A DNA stretch of 64,000 nucleotides from Enterobacter sp. 638 (lineage in GTDB: Bacteria; Pseudomonadota; Gammaproteobacteria; Enterobacterales; Enterobacteriaceae), in assembly GCF_000016325.1 (NCBI RefSeq), contig NC_009436.1, forward strand, positions 1,364,001 to 1,428,000, written 5' to 3'. Shown one piece after another: positions 18,514 through 28,329 of this stretch. The position numbers were made by a program, and so were the translations under genes. The notes beneath the pieces were generated by a model that saw only the letters and a program-made list of their open reading frames with translations, did no database searches and was not told the DNA's origin. Numbering within the stretch: the first letter of the stretch is position 1; each line of letters begins with the position of its first letter.

Positions 18514-19332
18514 TTACAGCAGGTGAGTATAAATATACTGCGCGATGCTATCGGTGGTGTTGTCGCTAATCACCACGTTAGCGCGCGCTTTCACCGCATC
18601 GTCGGCATTGCCCATCGCCACACCCGTACCCGCTGCTTCCAGCATGCTGATGTCGTTATAGTTATCGCCAAAGGCAATCACATCGCGCATTGAACCGCCC
18701 TGAGATTCGACAAACTGCGTCAGACGTTTACCTTTGCTGTTGCCTTTGCGGGCGATATCCACCTGATCGTGCCACGACCACTCGCACTCCAGCCCCAGCG
18801 TTTGCTCCACGTGCGCCGCGAATTCGTTCAGCTTTTGCGTGTTTTCATCCGTCAGCGCGAATTTCCAGATAGCGTTCACATCCTGCGCGGCCTGACGCAA
18901 AGTAGACACCTGGGTAAACACCGGACGCTGGGCTTCGGGCAGCGTCAGCGCCCAGTTGCTGGTGCGGATCACATGCCCGGTTGGGCGTTCGTACAGCATC
19001 GCATCGTCGACGTACATCAGCCCGTGAACGTCATGTTCATCCAGCAGGTCAATCAGTTGCAGCGCCTGAGTGACAGGCAGCGGATCGGACTCAAGAACCG
19101 TTTTTGTTTGATAATCATACAAATAAGTCCCGTTACAACAAATTGCAGGTGTATCTAACGCCAGTGCCTGATAAAAAGGATGAATGGCAACGTGATGTCG
19201 ACCCGTGACGATCAGGAGTTGATATCCCGCTTCCTGGGCACGTTTAAGTGCTTTAAGCGAAGAGGGAAGCAGGGTTTTTTGAGGGGTTAGCAGTGTACCG
19301 TCTAAATCCAGTGCAATCACACGCGAGGTCAT
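18514..19332 (-). CDS. ybhA: HAD-family phosphatase YbhA (pyridoxal phosphate phosphatase)
   Basis: Cytoplasmic Cof-type HAD hydrolase, 272 residues. The motifs are ALDLDGTLLTP (nucleophile Asp, about residue 9), the motif II region VTGRHH (about 43), the motif III Lys region, and FGDNYNDISML (motif IV, about 221). E. coli YbhA dephosphorylates pyridoxal 5'-phosphate and several sugar phosphates, so substrate range is inferred by homology. It is a single gene convergent with modC. Confidence 0.94.
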   Translation of the reverse strand: MTSRVIALDLDGTLLTPQKTLLPSSLKALKRAQEAGYQLLIVTGRHHVAIHPFYQALALDTPAICCNGTYLYDYQTKTVLESDPLPVTQALQLIDLLDEHDVHGLMYVDDAMLYERPTGHVIRTSNWALTLPEAQRPVFTQVSTLRQAAQDVNAIWKFALTDENTQKLNEFAAHVEQTLGLECEWSWHDQVDIARKGNSKGKRLTQFVESQGGSMRDVIAFGDNYNDISMLEAAGTGVAMGNADDAVKARANVVISDNTTDSIAQYIYTHLL

Positions 19333-19473
19333 TTGTTCTTCCGGGTTAATATTGAATTTAACGTCTTCTGGTATGGTACACCGAGAGAGGATGCCGGCAA
19401 AATGCCAGGCTAGAATTCAGCATTCACCGTTAAAAGTTAATTACTTTCACGCGCAGTGAGGAAAGGAGAATTC

Positions 19474-20469
19474 ATGAAACAAACCGTTTATACCGCCAGT
19501 CCTGAAAGCCAGCAGATCCACGTCTGGCGTCTGAATACCGAAGGTTCGCTCACGCTGGTGCAGGTTGTCGATGTGCCTGGGCAAGTCCAGCCAATGGTCG
19601 TCAGTCCGGATAAACGTTTTTTGTATGTTGGCGTGCGTCCTGAATTCCGCGTTCTGGCTTACCGTATTTCCCCGGACGATGGCGCGCTGACCTTCGCCGC
19701 CGAAGCGCCACTGCCGGGCAGCCCGACGCATATTTCCACCGATCGCCAGGGGCGTTTCATTTTCAGCGGCTCTTACAATGCGGGCAGCGTCAGCGTGACG
19801 CGTCTGGAAGACGGCATTCCGGTTGAAACCGTGGATATTGTCGAAGGTCTGGAAGGTTGCCACTCCGCCAATATCTCGCCGGATAACCGCACGCTGTGGG
19901 TTCCCGCGCTGAAGCAGGATCGCATTTGCCTGTTTACCTTGAGCGACGATGGCCACCTGCAGGCGCAAAACCCAGCAGAAGTGACCACGGTTGAGGGCGC
20001 AGGTCCGCGTCATATGGTGTTCCATCCGAATCAACAGTACGCCTACGTGGTGAATGAGCTAAACAGTTCCGTTGACGTGTGGGAACTGCACAATCCGAAC
20101 GGCCAGATCGAATGCATCCAGACGCTGGATATAATGCCTGCGGACTTTGCCGACACCCGCTGGGCGGCAGATATTCATATCACCCCGGATGGCCGTCATC
20201 TGTACGCCTGCGATCGCACCTCGAGCCTGATCACCGTGTTCAGCATTTCTGAAGACGGCAGCGTGCTGGCTATCGAAGGCTTCCAGCCAACCGAAACCCA
20301 GCCGCGCGGCTTTAATATCGATAACAGCGGCAAATTCCTGATTGCGGCGGGGCAGAAATCCCATCACATCGCGCTATATGAAATCAAAGGCGTGCAGGGA
20401 CTGCTGGAAGAGAAAGGGCGCTACGCCGTCGGCCAGGGCCCAATGTGGGTGGTGGTTAACGCGCACTAA
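19474..20469 (+). CDS. pgl: 6-phosphogluconolactonase Pgl
   Basis: Seven-bladed beta-propeller lactonase (331 residues) of the oxidative pentose phosphate pathway, formerly YbhE. Propeller repeats such as [36 protein letters not shown] and [17 protein letters not shown] are clear. The start is the ATG at 19474 giving [13 protein letters not shown], with GGAAAGGAG just before; an upstream in-frame start at 19456 contains that Shine-Dalgarno and is rejected. It is a single-gene unit with its own terminator. Confidence 0.97.
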   Translation: MKQTVYTASPESQQIHVWRLNTEGSLTLVQVVDVPGQVQPMVVSPDKRFLYVGVRPEFRVLAYRISPDDGALTFAAEAPLPGSPTHISTDRQGRFIFSGSYNAGSVSVTRLEDGIPVETVDIVEGLEGCHSANISPDNRTLWVPALKQDRICLFTLSDDGHLQAQNPAEVTTVEGAGPRHMVFHPNQQYAYVVNELNSSVDVWELHNPNGQIECIQTLDIMPADFADTRWAADIHITPDGRHLYACDRTSSLITVFSISEDGSVLAIEGFQPTETQPRGFNIDNSGKFLIAAGQKSHHIALYEIKGVQGLLEEKGRYAVGQGPMWVVVNAH

Positions 20470-20481
20470 GCGCGAGAAAAT

Positions 20482-20510
20482 AAAAAACCTCGCTAATGCG
20501 AGGTTTTTTT
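20482..20510 (+). terminator. Terminator between pgl and ybhC (bidirectional)
   Basis: AAAAAACCTCGC-TAAT-GCGAGGTTTTTTT: symmetric, with A- and T-runs, between convergent genes. Confidence 0.95.
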
Positions 20511-20526
20511 ATGTCCGAATGTCGGA

Positions 20527-21810
20527 TTACTTCTTAGGCTCAGCCACGACTTTACTGCCCACGCCGCGGTTATTGAATTCCCACATGCGGTTGAAGTTAG
20601 CGTCGTTCAGGTTGCGCTGCACGTTGCCTTTATCATCCACCGCGCCGGTGTTGCCAGAGAACGGACGTTTGGAGATAGCGGCATCGGCCCATGGTTTTGC
20701 CATGTTGAAGCCTTCGTTGATCACGCTGTCGCGAATCACCACCTGACCGTTCGTCGCTGAATCCACATCCAGAGAACGACCCAACTGCGCCACGCCGTCA
20801 CCGGACGCGGTGAAGCGGCTGTTCACGGCCAGGAAGCCGTAGAACATGTTCGACAGCGTTGCCGGCGCAAACACGTAACCTTCCTGCTGAGTGCGGGTGT
20901 TCACGACGCGGAATTCGGTGTTATCAAACACCACTGCGCCACGACCAGAGACAATATCCACATCGCCTTCAATGTAGCTATTGGTCACCTGCGTGCGCGT
21001 CAGACGGTTATTTTGCAGCGTATTCTGCACACCGCTGTTGGTCACAAAGAAGGTGTTCTGGCGACCCAGAATGTTCACGTTGTTGATCTGCACTTGATCG
21101 CCGTCGGTACGCAGGGCAACCGCTTGGTGATTCCCCGCATCCACGCTGTCACCCACGGTGTTCTGGATGGTCAGGTTTTGCAGTTGCAGACCGTTGTTCT
21201 GTGACCAGACTACCGCAGAACACATTACGCCCACGGTCGCGCTCTGCTTGCTCTGGCAGTTATCAAACATATACCACGCCGGTTTGCCTGGCATGTATTT
21301 ACCGGCCGGATTCACCAGATGACGCCAGGTGTTACGGTCGATTTCGGAGTCGATCGCCAGGCCAATTTTCACGTCGACCGCTTTCTCACCGGTACCATAA
21401 ATTGTGATGCTGCCCGGTGCGGCAGGAACATAAACGGTTCCTTCGTATTCACCCGGTAAAATCGCAATGTACTGGCGAGACGCGCTGTGCTTGGTGATAG
21501 CCGCGTCAACAGCAGCCTGAATGCTGGTGTGTGTCACGCCCTGTGTGCCTGCTGGGCCAACCACGAAGTTTGGCTGCTCAGGCAGACGAATAGAGGACGG
21601 CGTCCACGGCGCAGCGTTTGGATCCATGGCTGAGTAATAATGTGCAGCGGTGAAGTTCTTAGCTTCGCCAGCAGACAGAATCGGGCGAGACGCCGTACCT
21701 GGTGCGGCTTGCTCAGAAGGCAACTGATCCGCAGGCGTTGAGCTACAGGCGGATAACGTCACGCCAAATGCGAGCGCCAACGCCAGACGGGAAATCCTGG
21801 AAATGTTCAA
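20527..21810 (-). CDS. ybhC: Outer-membrane lipoprotein YbhC (pectinesterase fold)
   Basis: Lipoprotein of 427 residues with the lipidated Cys at position 22 (VTLSACSS). The main part is a right-handed beta-helix of the carbohydrate esterase 8 (pectinesterase) family: GTQGVTHTSIQAAVDAA, then FVTNSGVQN and YIEGDVDIVSGRGAVVFDN, which corresponds to the catalytic Asp region. E. coli YbhC has thioesterase activity on acyl-CoA and no pectinesterase activity known to me, so the substrate is uncertain. Its promoter region overlaps the attB core. Confidence 0.95.
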   Translation of the reverse strand: MNISRISRLALALAFGVTLSACSSTPADQLPSEQAAPGTASRPILSAGEAKNFTAAHYYSAMDPNAAPWTPSSIRLPEQPNFVVGPAGTQGVTHTSIQAAVDAAITKHSASRQYIAILPGEYEGTVYVPAAPGSITIYGTGEKAVDVKIGLAIDSEIDRNTWRHLVNPAGKYMPGKPAWYMFDNCQSKQSATVGVMCSAVVWSQNNGLQLQNLTIQNTVGDSVDAGNHQAVALRTDGDQVQINNVNILGRQNTFFVTNSGVQNTLQNNRLTRTQVTNSYIEGDVDIVSGRGAVVFDNTEFRVVNTRTQQEGYVFAPATLSNMFYGFLAVNSRFTASGDGVAQLGRSLDVDSATNGQVVIRDSVINEGFNMAKPWADAAISKRPFSGNTGAVDDKGNVQRNLNDANFNRMWEFNNRGVGSKVVAEPKK

Positions 21811-21859
21811 GGGAAAGCTCCTTGCTTCGCGAGTCTTAACGGGATAATCGAAATAGCCT

Positions 21860-21874
21860 GCTTTTTTATACTAA
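21860..21874 (+). mobile_element. Phage lambda-type attB core (unoccupied)
   Basis: GCTTTTTTATACTAA is identical to the 15-bp core of lambda attB, and the flanks (CCT before, GTTGAGCGAAACGG after) also follow E. coli attB with one visible change. It lies between ybhC and the genes leading to bioA, the classical site. No prophage is present. Read on the minus strand it contains TATAAA about 50-60 bases before ybhC, so it may double as the ybhC -10 region. Confidence 0.88.
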
Positions 21875-22002
21875 GTTGAGCGAAACGGGAAGACGAATTG
21901 GCAAAAAGTTGCATTTTTCACCTGTAGTTGGCGCGGAAGTCGTCACAAATAAATAACATTTTCGATAAAGCGGGTTGACAGGGGCGATCGAATGAAAATA
22001 AA

Positions 22003-22013
22003 TGTCTATACAA
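22003..22013 (+). promoter_or_regulatory. Putative HutC operator before hutI
   Basis: TGTCTATACAA is shared with the sequence before hutU (25022-25032). The full palindrome form is TTGT-CTAT-ACAA, of which this copy lacks the first T. Its place 20-30 bases before the hutI start fits a repressor site for the GntR-family HutC. Confidence 0.7.
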
Positions 22014-22034
22014 CTCATGACAAGCGGACGCCCT

Positions 22035-23258
22035 ATGCAGCAGCTTCATCCCGATGACGTTATCTGGCATCACGCACGGCTGGCAACCCTGAATCCGGCC
22101 AATCCTGAGCCTTACGGTATGCTGGAAAACGTCGCGCTGATTGTGCGCGGCGAGAAAATCCTGGCGCTGATTCCTGAAACAGACGTTCCAGCAAATCATG
22201 TGAATCAGGTCGATCTTGAAGGCCGATTGGTTACGCCAGGCCTGATTGACTGTCACACCCATCTGGTGTTCGGCGGCGACCGGGCCGCCGAGTGGGAGCA
22301 GCGGCTGAACGGCGTTTCGTATCAAACCATTAGCGCACAAGGCGGCGGGATTAACGCCACGGTCGCGGCGACGCGCGAAAGCTCAGCGGAAACCCTGCTG
22401 GCGCTGGCGCAACAGCGGCTGCAACGTTTGATGCAAGAGGGCGTCACCACGCTTGAGATCAAATCCGGTTACGGTCTGAATCACGAGGCCGAAGCGAAAA
22501 TGCTGCGCGTGGCACAGCACCTTGCGCAAAGCCATGCGGTCGAGATCAGCCCGACGCTGCTGGCGGCGCATGCCGTGCCAGCGGAATACCGTCACGATCC
22601 GGATGCTTATCTGACGCTGGTTTGCGAGCAAATCATGCCCGCGCTCTGGGCGCAGCGCTTATTTGAAGCGGTGGATGTCTTTTGTGAAAACGTCGGGTTC
22701 ACCCCCACACAAACCGAGCGGGTTTTTCAGGCCGCTTCGGCGCTGGGTATACCCGTCAAAGGCCACGTCGAGCAGCTTTCAAACCTCGGTGGTGCGGCAC
22801 TTGTCAGCCGCTATAAAGGTTTGTCCGCCGATCATATTGAATATCTCGACGATGCGGGCGTTGCCGCGATGGCGCAAAACGGCACGGTCGCGGTGCTACT
22901 CCCGGGCGCGTTCTATTTCTTACAGGAGCGCCAGCGTCCACCGGTTGCACAGCTTAGAAAGCAGGGCGTGCCGATGGCCGTGGCGACCGATTACAACCCC
23001 GGCACCAGCCCGTTTGCCAGTCTGCATCTGGCGATGAACATGGCCTGCGTCCAGTTTGGCTTAACGCCGGAAGAGGCGTGGGCTGGCGTCACGCGCCATG
23101 CTGCACAGGCGCTGGGACGCGGAGCCACGCACGGGCAATTAGCCGCGGGTTTTGTCGCCGATTTTATTGTCTGGGATGCCGAGCGTCCGGTGGAAATGGT
23201 GTATGAGCCGGGACGCAATCCACTTTATCAACGTGTTTTTCGCGGGAAAATAACATGA
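22035..23258 (+). CDS. hutI: Imidazolonepropionase HutI
   Basis: Amidohydrolase of 407 residues that opens imidazolone propionate to formiminoglutamate, third step of histidine breakdown. Metal-site motifs are [18 protein letters not shown] (about 65), [24 protein letters not shown] and the Asp of [10 protein letters not shown] (about 320). I prefer the ATG at 22035 ([11 protein letters not shown], as in Salmonella HutI). In-frame ATGs at 22002 and 22017 overlap or abut the operator, though none of the three has a strong Shine-Dalgarno. The stop overlaps hutG (ATGA). Confidence 0.95.
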   Translation: MQQLHPDDVIWHHARLATLNPANPEPYGMLENVALIVRGEKILALIPETDVPANHVNQVDLEGRLVTPGLIDCHTHLVFGGDRAAEWEQRLNGVSYQTISAQGGGINATVAATRESSAETLLALAQQRLQRLMQEGVTTLEIKSGYGLNHEAEAKMLRVAQHLAQSHAVEISPTLLAAHAVPAEYRHDPDAYLTLVCEQIMPALWAQRLFEAVDVFCENVGFTPTQTERVFQAASALGIPVKGHVEQLSNLGGAALVSRYKGLSADHIEYLDDAGVAAMAQNGTVAVLLPGAFYFLQERQRPPVAQLRKQGVPMAVATDYNPGTSPFASLHLAMNMACVQFGLTPEEAWAGVTRHAAQALGRGATHGQLAAGFVADFIVWDAERPVEMVYEPGRNPLYQRVFRGKIT

Positions 23259-24193
23259 CGCTCTGGCGACCGACGCCTTCCGATATCTGGCAAGGGCGAG
23301 ACGATCGCGCTGAGGCCAGCAACGCGCTGCGTATTTTCCAGACGCTGCGCCAGTCTGAACATTTTATTCCGGCAAATTCCGGTATCGCGCTGATGGGCTT
23401 TGCCAGCGATGAGGGTGTGAAGCGCAATCACGGCAGAACCGGCGCGGCACAGGCACCTGACGTGCTGCGCAAGGCGCTGGCGAACATGGCCAGCCATCAC
23501 GGGCACGATCGGCTGGTGGATATGGGGACGTTCACCGTTGAAGCCGACCAGCTTGAAGCCGCGCAGCACGCGCTCAGCGATGGGGTTCAGGCCTGCCAGC
23601 AAGCGGGGATGCGTACGCTGGTTTTCGGCGGCGGGCACGAAACCGCGTGGGCGCACGGGCGCGGCGTGCTGGAGGCATTCCCGGATGATCGCGTTGTCAT
23701 CATTAACCTCGATGCGCATCTCGATCTGCGCAACGCCGAAAGGGCCACCTCCGGTACGCCATTCCGCCAGCTTGCGCAGTATTGCGCAGCGCGTCAGCGT
23801 GAATTTCAGTACGCCTGCTTTGGCGTCAGCCGCGCGGGGAATACGCAGGCGCTGTGGGACGAAGCGGGTCGCCTGAACGTCACGCTGGTGGAAGACCTGC
23901 ATTTTCGCCGCGATGCGTTATCCACGCTGGATGCCGTTTTAGCACAGGCGGATCGTGTGTATCTCACCCTCGATCTGGACGTCCTGCCCGCAGGCGAAAT
24001 GCCTGCGGTTTCAGCCCCGGCGGCGCTCGGTATCCCGGCGTTGGATCTTCTGCCGGTGATTGAGCAAATCTGCCGCAGCGGTAAACTGCAGGCCGCCGAT
24101 TTGGTTGAGTTTAATCCGTTGTACGATCGCGAGGGTCAGGGCGCACGACTCGCTGCGCGTCTGGCCTGGCAAATTGCTCACTGGTGGGCATAA
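23255..24193 (+). CDS. hutG: Formiminoglutamase HutG
   Basis: Arginase/ureohydrolase-family Mn enzyme, 312 residues, splitting formiminoglutamate into glutamate and formamide: the last step of the pathway. Metal ligands are in FGGGHETAW (about 127), [10 protein letters not shown] (about 149-157) and [17 protein letters not shown] (about 236-252). It overlaps hutI by four bases and is followed by hutC after 19, so hutI-hutG-hutC form one transcript. Confidence 0.96.
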   Translation: MTLWRPTPSDIWQGRDDRAEASNALRIFQTLRQSEHFIPANSGIALMGFASDEGVKRNHGRTGAAQAPDVLRKALANMASHHGHDRLVDMGTFTVEADQLEAAQHALSDGVQACQQAGMRTLVFGGGHETAWAHGRGVLEAFPDDRVVIINLDAHLDLRNAERATSGTPFRQLAQYCAARQREFQYACFGVSRAGNTQALWDEAGRLNVTLVEDLHFRRDALSTLDAVLAQADRVYLTLDLDVLPAGEMPAVSAPAALGIPALDLLPVIEQICRSGKLQAADLVEFNPLYDREGQGARLAARLAWQIAHWWA

Positions 24194-24212
24194 CACGTTT
24201 AGAGGAGTCACG

Positions 24213-24947
24213 ATGTTTACACGCTCACCGAATCAGCCACCCAGCGCGCCCGCACCTTTTTACGAAAAGGTGAAACAGGCGATCAGCGAGAAAATTGCTG
24301 CTGGCGTCTGGAAGCCGCACGACCGCATCCCCTCCGAAGCGGAACTGGTGGCGCAGTTTGGCTTTAGCCGCATGACCGTCAACCGCGCGCTGCGTGAACT
24401 GACCGACGAAGGCATGCTGGTGCGATTGCAGGGGGTCGGGACTTTTGTCGCTGAGCCAAAAGGGGAGTCCGCGCTCTTTGCCATCCGCAGCATCGCCGAT
24501 GAGATCGCCGCACGCAATCATCAGCATCATTGTGAGGTTTTAATTCTTGAAGAGACGCAGGCCAGCGCTGAGCAGGCGTTAGCGCTGAACGTCAATGAGG
24601 GGACGCGGATTTTTCACTCGGTGATGGTGCATTTTGAGAACGACCTTCCGGTACAAATTGAAGACCGCTGCGTCAATGCCGCACGCGTGCCGGACTATCT
24701 GGAACAGGATTACACCCAGACCACGCCGCATGCCTGGCTGTCGCAGGTCGCCCCGCTGACCGAAGGCGAACACATCGTCGAAGCGGTGCGCGCCACGTTG
24801 CAGGAGTGTGAACTGCTGCGCATCAAGGAGCACGATCCATGCCTGCTAATCCGCCGCCGCACCTGGTCTGGCTCGCAAATCGTATCCCACGCGCGGCTGC
24901 TGTTTCCCGGCGATCGCTACCGGTTGCAGGGCCACTTTACGTCATAA
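24213..24947 (+). CDS. hutC: Histidine utilisation repressor HutC
   Basis: GntR/HutC-family repressor, 244 residues; urocanate is the known inducer in the family. The N-terminal winged helix includes PSEAELVAQFGFSRMTVNRALREL (positions about 40-63). A C-terminal UTRA ligand domain runs from about 90 with LFAIRSIADEIAARNHQH to the end. The start is the ATG at 24213 after AGAGGAG; a longer open frame from 24060 runs through hutG and is rejected. It is encoded within the operon it controls, so it is autoregulated. Confidence 0.96.
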   Translation: MFTRSPNQPPSAPAPFYEKVKQAISEKIAAGVWKPHDRIPSEAELVAQFGFSRMTVNRALRELTDEGMLVRLQGVGTFVAEPKGESALFAIRSIADEIAARNHQHHCEVLILEETQASAEQALALNVNEGTRIFHSVMVHFENDLPVQIEDRCVNAARVPDYLEQDYTQTTPHAWLSQVAPLTEGEHIVEAVRATLQECELLRIKEHDPCLLIRRRTWSGSQIVSHARLLFPGDRYRLQGHFTS

Positions 24948-25020
24948 GTTTTAAAAGCGTGATAGCTAACGCAATATAACAAAATTGTATCTTTTTTGTT
25001 AAATCCATTCTTGTGCGGGG

Positions 25021-25033
25021 TTGTCTATACAAG
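25021..25033 (+). promoter_or_regulatory. Putative HutC operator before hutU
   Basis: TTGTCTATACAAG has complete palindromic halves TTGT and ACAA, 42 bases before hutU. A second partial TTGTAT is at about 25043. It matches the copy before hutI. Confidence 0.75.
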
Positions 25034-25074
25034 TATATCTATTTGTATCTTTCATCCCGTATGAGGACCACACA

Positions 25075-26760
25075 ATGTCGTCAGGTAAATACCGCCAGCA
25101 GGAGATCCGTGCCCCGCGCGGCACCACGCTGACTGCCAAAAGCTGGCTCACCGAAGCGCCGCTGCGCATGTTGATGAATAATCTCGATCCGGAGGTTGCC
25201 GAAAATCCGAACGAGCTGGTGGTGTACGGCGGCATCGGTCGCGCAGCGCGCAACTGGGAATGTTACGACGCCATTGTGGACTCTCTGACCCATCTTGAAA
25301 GCGACGAAACGCTGCTGGTGCAATCCGGAAAACCGGTCGGCGTCTTCAAAACCCATGAAAATGCCCCGCGCGTGTTGATCGCCAACTCGAACCTCGTGCC
25401 GCACTGGGCGACGTGGGAACATTTTAACGAGCTGGATGCGAAAGGGCTGGCGATGTACGGCCAGATGACAGCCGGAAGTTGGATCTATATCGGCAGTCAG
25501 GGGATTGTGCAGGGCACCTACGAAACCTTCGTGGAAGCCGGTCGCCAGCACTACAACGGTTCACTGAAAGGCCGCTGGGTGCTGACCGCAGGGCTGGGCG
25601 GCATGGGCGGTGCACAGCCGCTGGCTGCAACGCTTGCGGGCGCGTGTTCCCTGAACATTGAATGCCAGCAGAGCCGCATCGATTTCCGTCTGCGCACCCG
25701 CTATGTCGATGAGCAGGCAGACAATCTGGACGACGCGCTGGCGCGCATCAACAAATACACGTCCCAGGGAAAAACCGTGTCGATTGCCCTGTGCGGCAAT
25801 GCGGCGGATATCGTCCCGGAACTGGTCGCGCGCGGCGTTCGCCCGGATCTGGTCACCGACCAGACCAGCGCCCACGACCCGCTGCACGGCTATCTGCCCA
25901 CCGGCTGGAGCTGGGAAGAGTACCAGCAGAAAGCGAAAACCGATCCGGAAGGCACCGTTCTGGCCGCCAAAAAATCGATGGCTGAACACGTTCGCGCGAT
26001 GCTGGCGTTCAGCGACATGGGCGTCCCGACCTTCGACTACGGCAACAATATTCGCCAGATGGCGAAAGAGATTGGTGTCGAAAACGCCTTTGATTTCCCC
26101 GGTTTCGTCCCCGCCTATATTCGCCCGCTGTTCTGCCGCGGCATCGGGCCATTCCGCTGGGTTGCGCTCTCTGGCGATCCGCAGGATATCTATAAAACCG
26201 ACGCCAAAGTGAAAGAGATCGTTGCCGACGACGCGCATCTGCATCACTGGCTGGATATGGCCCGCGAACGTATCAACTTCCAGGGGTTACCGGCGCGTAT
26301 CTGCTGGGTGGGGCTGGAGTGGCGACAAAAACTCGGCCTGGCGTTTAACGAAATGGTGCGCAGCGGTGAAGTCTCTGCGCCGATTGTCATTGGCCGCGAC
26401 CATCTGGATTCAGGTTCCGTTGCCAGCCCAAATCGCGAAACCGAAGCGATGCAGGACGGCTCCGACGCGGTCTCCGACTGGCCATTGCTCAACGCGCTGC
26501 TGAACACCGCCAGCGGGGCCACTTGGGTGTCATTGCACCACGGCGGCGGCGTGGGAATGGGCTTTTCTCAGCATGCGGGAATGGTGATCGTCTGCGACGG
26601 TACCGACGAAGCAGCCGCGCGCATTGCCCGCGTATTACATAACGACCCGGCGACAGGCGTGATGCGCCATGCCGATGCGGGTTACGACATCGCGATTGAT
26701 TGCGCCAAAGAGCAGGGACTGAACTTGCCGATGATCGCCGCCACACAAGGAAAGCACTGA
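25075..26760 (+). CDS. hutU: Urocanate hydratase HutU
   Basis: NAD-dependent urocanase, 561 residues, second step of histidine breakdown. Family landmarks are the N-terminal [12 protein letters not shown], the NAD-contacting [17 protein letters not shown] (about 175-190), the Cys-containing region [15 protein letters not shown] with the active-site Cys at about 411 in [11 protein letters not shown], and [15 protein letters not shown] near 500. The start at 25075 (MSSGKYRQQ) is preceded by ATGAGGACC; a TTG further upstream lies in the operator. It overlaps hutH by one base. Confidence 0.97.
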   Translation: MSSGKYRQQEIRAPRGTTLTAKSWLTEAPLRMLMNNLDPEVAENPNELVVYGGIGRAARNWECYDAIVDSLTHLESDETLLVQSGKPVGVFKTHENAPRVLIANSNLVPHWATWEHFNELDAKGLAMYGQMTAGSWIYIGSQGIVQGTYETFVEAGRQHYNGSLKGRWVLTAGLGGMGGAQPLAATLAGACSLNIECQQSRIDFRLRTRYVDEQADNLDDALARINKYTSQGKTVSIALCGNAADIVPELVARGVRPDLVTDQTSAHDPLHGYLPTGWSWEEYQQKAKTDPEGTVLAAKKSMAEHVRAMLAFSDMGVPTFDYGNNIRQMAKEIGVENAFDFPGFVPAYIRPLFCRGIGPFRWVALSGDPQDIYKTDAKVKEIVADDAHLHHWLDMARERINFQGLPARICWVGLEWRQKLGLAFNEMVRSGEVSAPIVIGRDHLDSGSVASPNRETEAMQDGSDAVSDWPLLNALLNTASGATWVSLHHGGGVGMGFSQHAGMVIVCDGTDEAAARIARVLHNDPATGVMRHADAGYDIAIDCAKEQGLNLPMIAATQGKH

Positions 26761-28280
26761 TGAATGCGTTAACCCTAACTCCTGGCGCACTGACGCTGAA
26801 ACAGCTGCGCGGCGTCTGGCGTCACCCGACGCCGCTGGTGCTCGATGAAAACGCCCATGAAGCCATCAACCAAAGCGTGGCCTGCGTCGAAGCGATCGTG
26901 GCTGAAGACCGGACCGCCTACGGGATTAACACCGGTTTTGGCCTGCTGGCGCAAACGCGCATTGCCACGCACGATCTGGAAAATCTGCAGCGCTCACTGG
27001 TGCTGTCGCATGCCGCGGGCGTAGGCGCTCCGCTGGACGACAACATGGTGCGTCTGATGATGGTGCTGAAAATCAACAGCCTGGCGCGCGGCTTTTCCGG
27101 CATCCGACTGAGCGTGATTCAGGCGCTGATTGCACTGGTGAATGCTCAGGTGTATCCGTGGATCCCGTCGAAAGGCTCCGTGGGCGCGTCGGGCGATTTG
27201 GCTCCGCTGGCGCATATGTCGTTGCTGTTGCTCGGCGAGGGCAAAGCCCGCTGGCAGGGCGAATGGCTGCCCGCTAAAGACGCGCTGAAAAAGGCCGGAC
27301 TGGAGCCGATCACTCTTGCTGCGAAAGAGGGGCTGGCGCTGCTGAACGGAACACAGGCGTCAACCGCGTTTGCGCTGCGTGGATTATTCGAAGCCGAAGA
27401 TCTGTTCGCGTCGGCGGTGGTGTGCGGCGCGTTAACGACCGAAGCGGTGCTTGGCTCGCGGAGTCCGTTTGATGCGCGGATTCATGCGGTGCGCGGTCAG
27501 CGCGGGCAAATTGATGCGGCGGCTATGTATCGTCATGTTCTGACGGACACCAGTGAAATCGCGGATTCCCATCATAATTGCGACAAAGTGCAGGACCCGT
27601 ATTCGCTGCGCTGTCAGCCGCAGGTGATGGGCGCGTGTTTAACCCAGTTGCGCCACGCCGCAGAGGTTTTACTGGTCGAATCCAACGCGGTGTCCGATAA
27701 CCCGCTGGTCTTTGCCGAGCAAAATGAAGTGGTTTCCGGCGGCAATTTCCACGCCGAGCCGGTGGCGATGGCGGCGGATAATCTGGCGCTGGCGATTGCC
27801 GAAATCGGCGCATTATCCGAACGCCGTATCGCGTTGATGATGGATAAACACATGTCGCAACTGCCGCCGTTCCTGGTGCGCAACGGCGGCGTGAACTCCG
27901 GGTTTATGATTGCCCAGGTTACAGCGGCGGCGCTGGCGAGCGAAAACAAAGCGCTGTCGCACCCGCACAGCGTCGACAGTCTACCGACATCGGCGAATCA
28001 GGAAGATCACGTTTCCATGGCACCGGCCGCAGGGCGTCGCCTGTGGGAAATGGCGTCGAACACGCGCGGCGTGCTGGCGGTGGAATGGCTCGCGGCGGTG
28101 CAGGGTATTGATTTGCGTGAAGGGTTAAAATCCAGCCCACTGCTGGAGCAGGCGCGCCAGACTCTGCGCGAGGCGGTTTCGCACTACGATGACGACCGTT
28201 TCTTTGCACCGGACATCGAAAAGGCCATGGAACTGCTGGATGACGGACGCCTGGTGGCGCTATTGCCACCGGTGTTATAA
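26760..28280 (+). CDS. hutH: Histidine ammonia-lyase HutH
   Basis: Histidase, 506 residues, removing ammonia from histidine to give urocanate. The Ala-Ser-Gly triad that forms the MIO cofactor is in [17 protein letters not shown] (about 142). The catalytic Tyr is in [13 protein letters not shown] (about 53), and the substrate loop [15 protein letters not shown] is near 277. The start ATG shares its first base with the last base of hutU (TGATG), implying translational coupling. It completes the pathway together with hutU, hutI and hutG. Confidence 0.98.
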   Translation: MNALTLTPGALTLKQLRGVWRHPTPLVLDENAHEAINQSVACVEAIVAEDRTAYGINTGFGLLAQTRIATHDLENLQRSLVLSHAAGVGAPLDDNMVRLMMVLKINSLARGFSGIRLSVIQALIALVNAQVYPWIPSKGSVGASGDLAPLAHMSLLLLGEGKARWQGEWLPAKDALKKAGLEPITLAAKEGLALLNGTQASTAFALRGLFEAEDLFASAVVCGALTTEAVLGSRSPFDARIHAVRGQRGQIDAAAMYRHVLTDTSEIADSHHNCDKVQDPYSLRCQPQVMGACLTQLRHAAEVLLVESNAVSDNPLVFAEQNEVVSGGNFHAEPVAMAADNLALAIAEIGALSERRIALMMDKHMSQLPPFLVRNGGVNSGFMIAQVTAAALASENKALSHPHSVDSLPTSANQEDHVSMAPAAGRRLWEMASNTRGVLAVEWLAAVQGIDLREGLKSSPLLEQARQTLREAVSHYDDDRFFAPDIEKAMELLDDGRLVALLPPVL

Positions 28281-28320
28281 AAAGATGCCCGGCAGAGCTA
28301 TCTGACCGGGCATCTTTTTG
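28281..28320 (+). terminator. Terminator between hutH and bioA (bidirectional)
   Basis: AAAAGATGCCCGG...CCGGGCATCTTTTT: a 12-bp stem with a 13-base loop, and T-runs on both strands, between convergent genes. Confidence 0.93.
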
Positions 28321-28329
28321 CGTCCTGGA

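Noticed and set aside
25561..26247. 228-residue minus-strand ORF over hutU
   Set aside because: High-GC shadow frame of hutU with Arg-rich, unfamiliar sequence.
21860..28320. hut region as a mobile island inserted at attB
   Set aside because: No integrase, no duplicated attachment core at the far end (no second GCTTTTTTATACTAA near bioA), and normal base composition.
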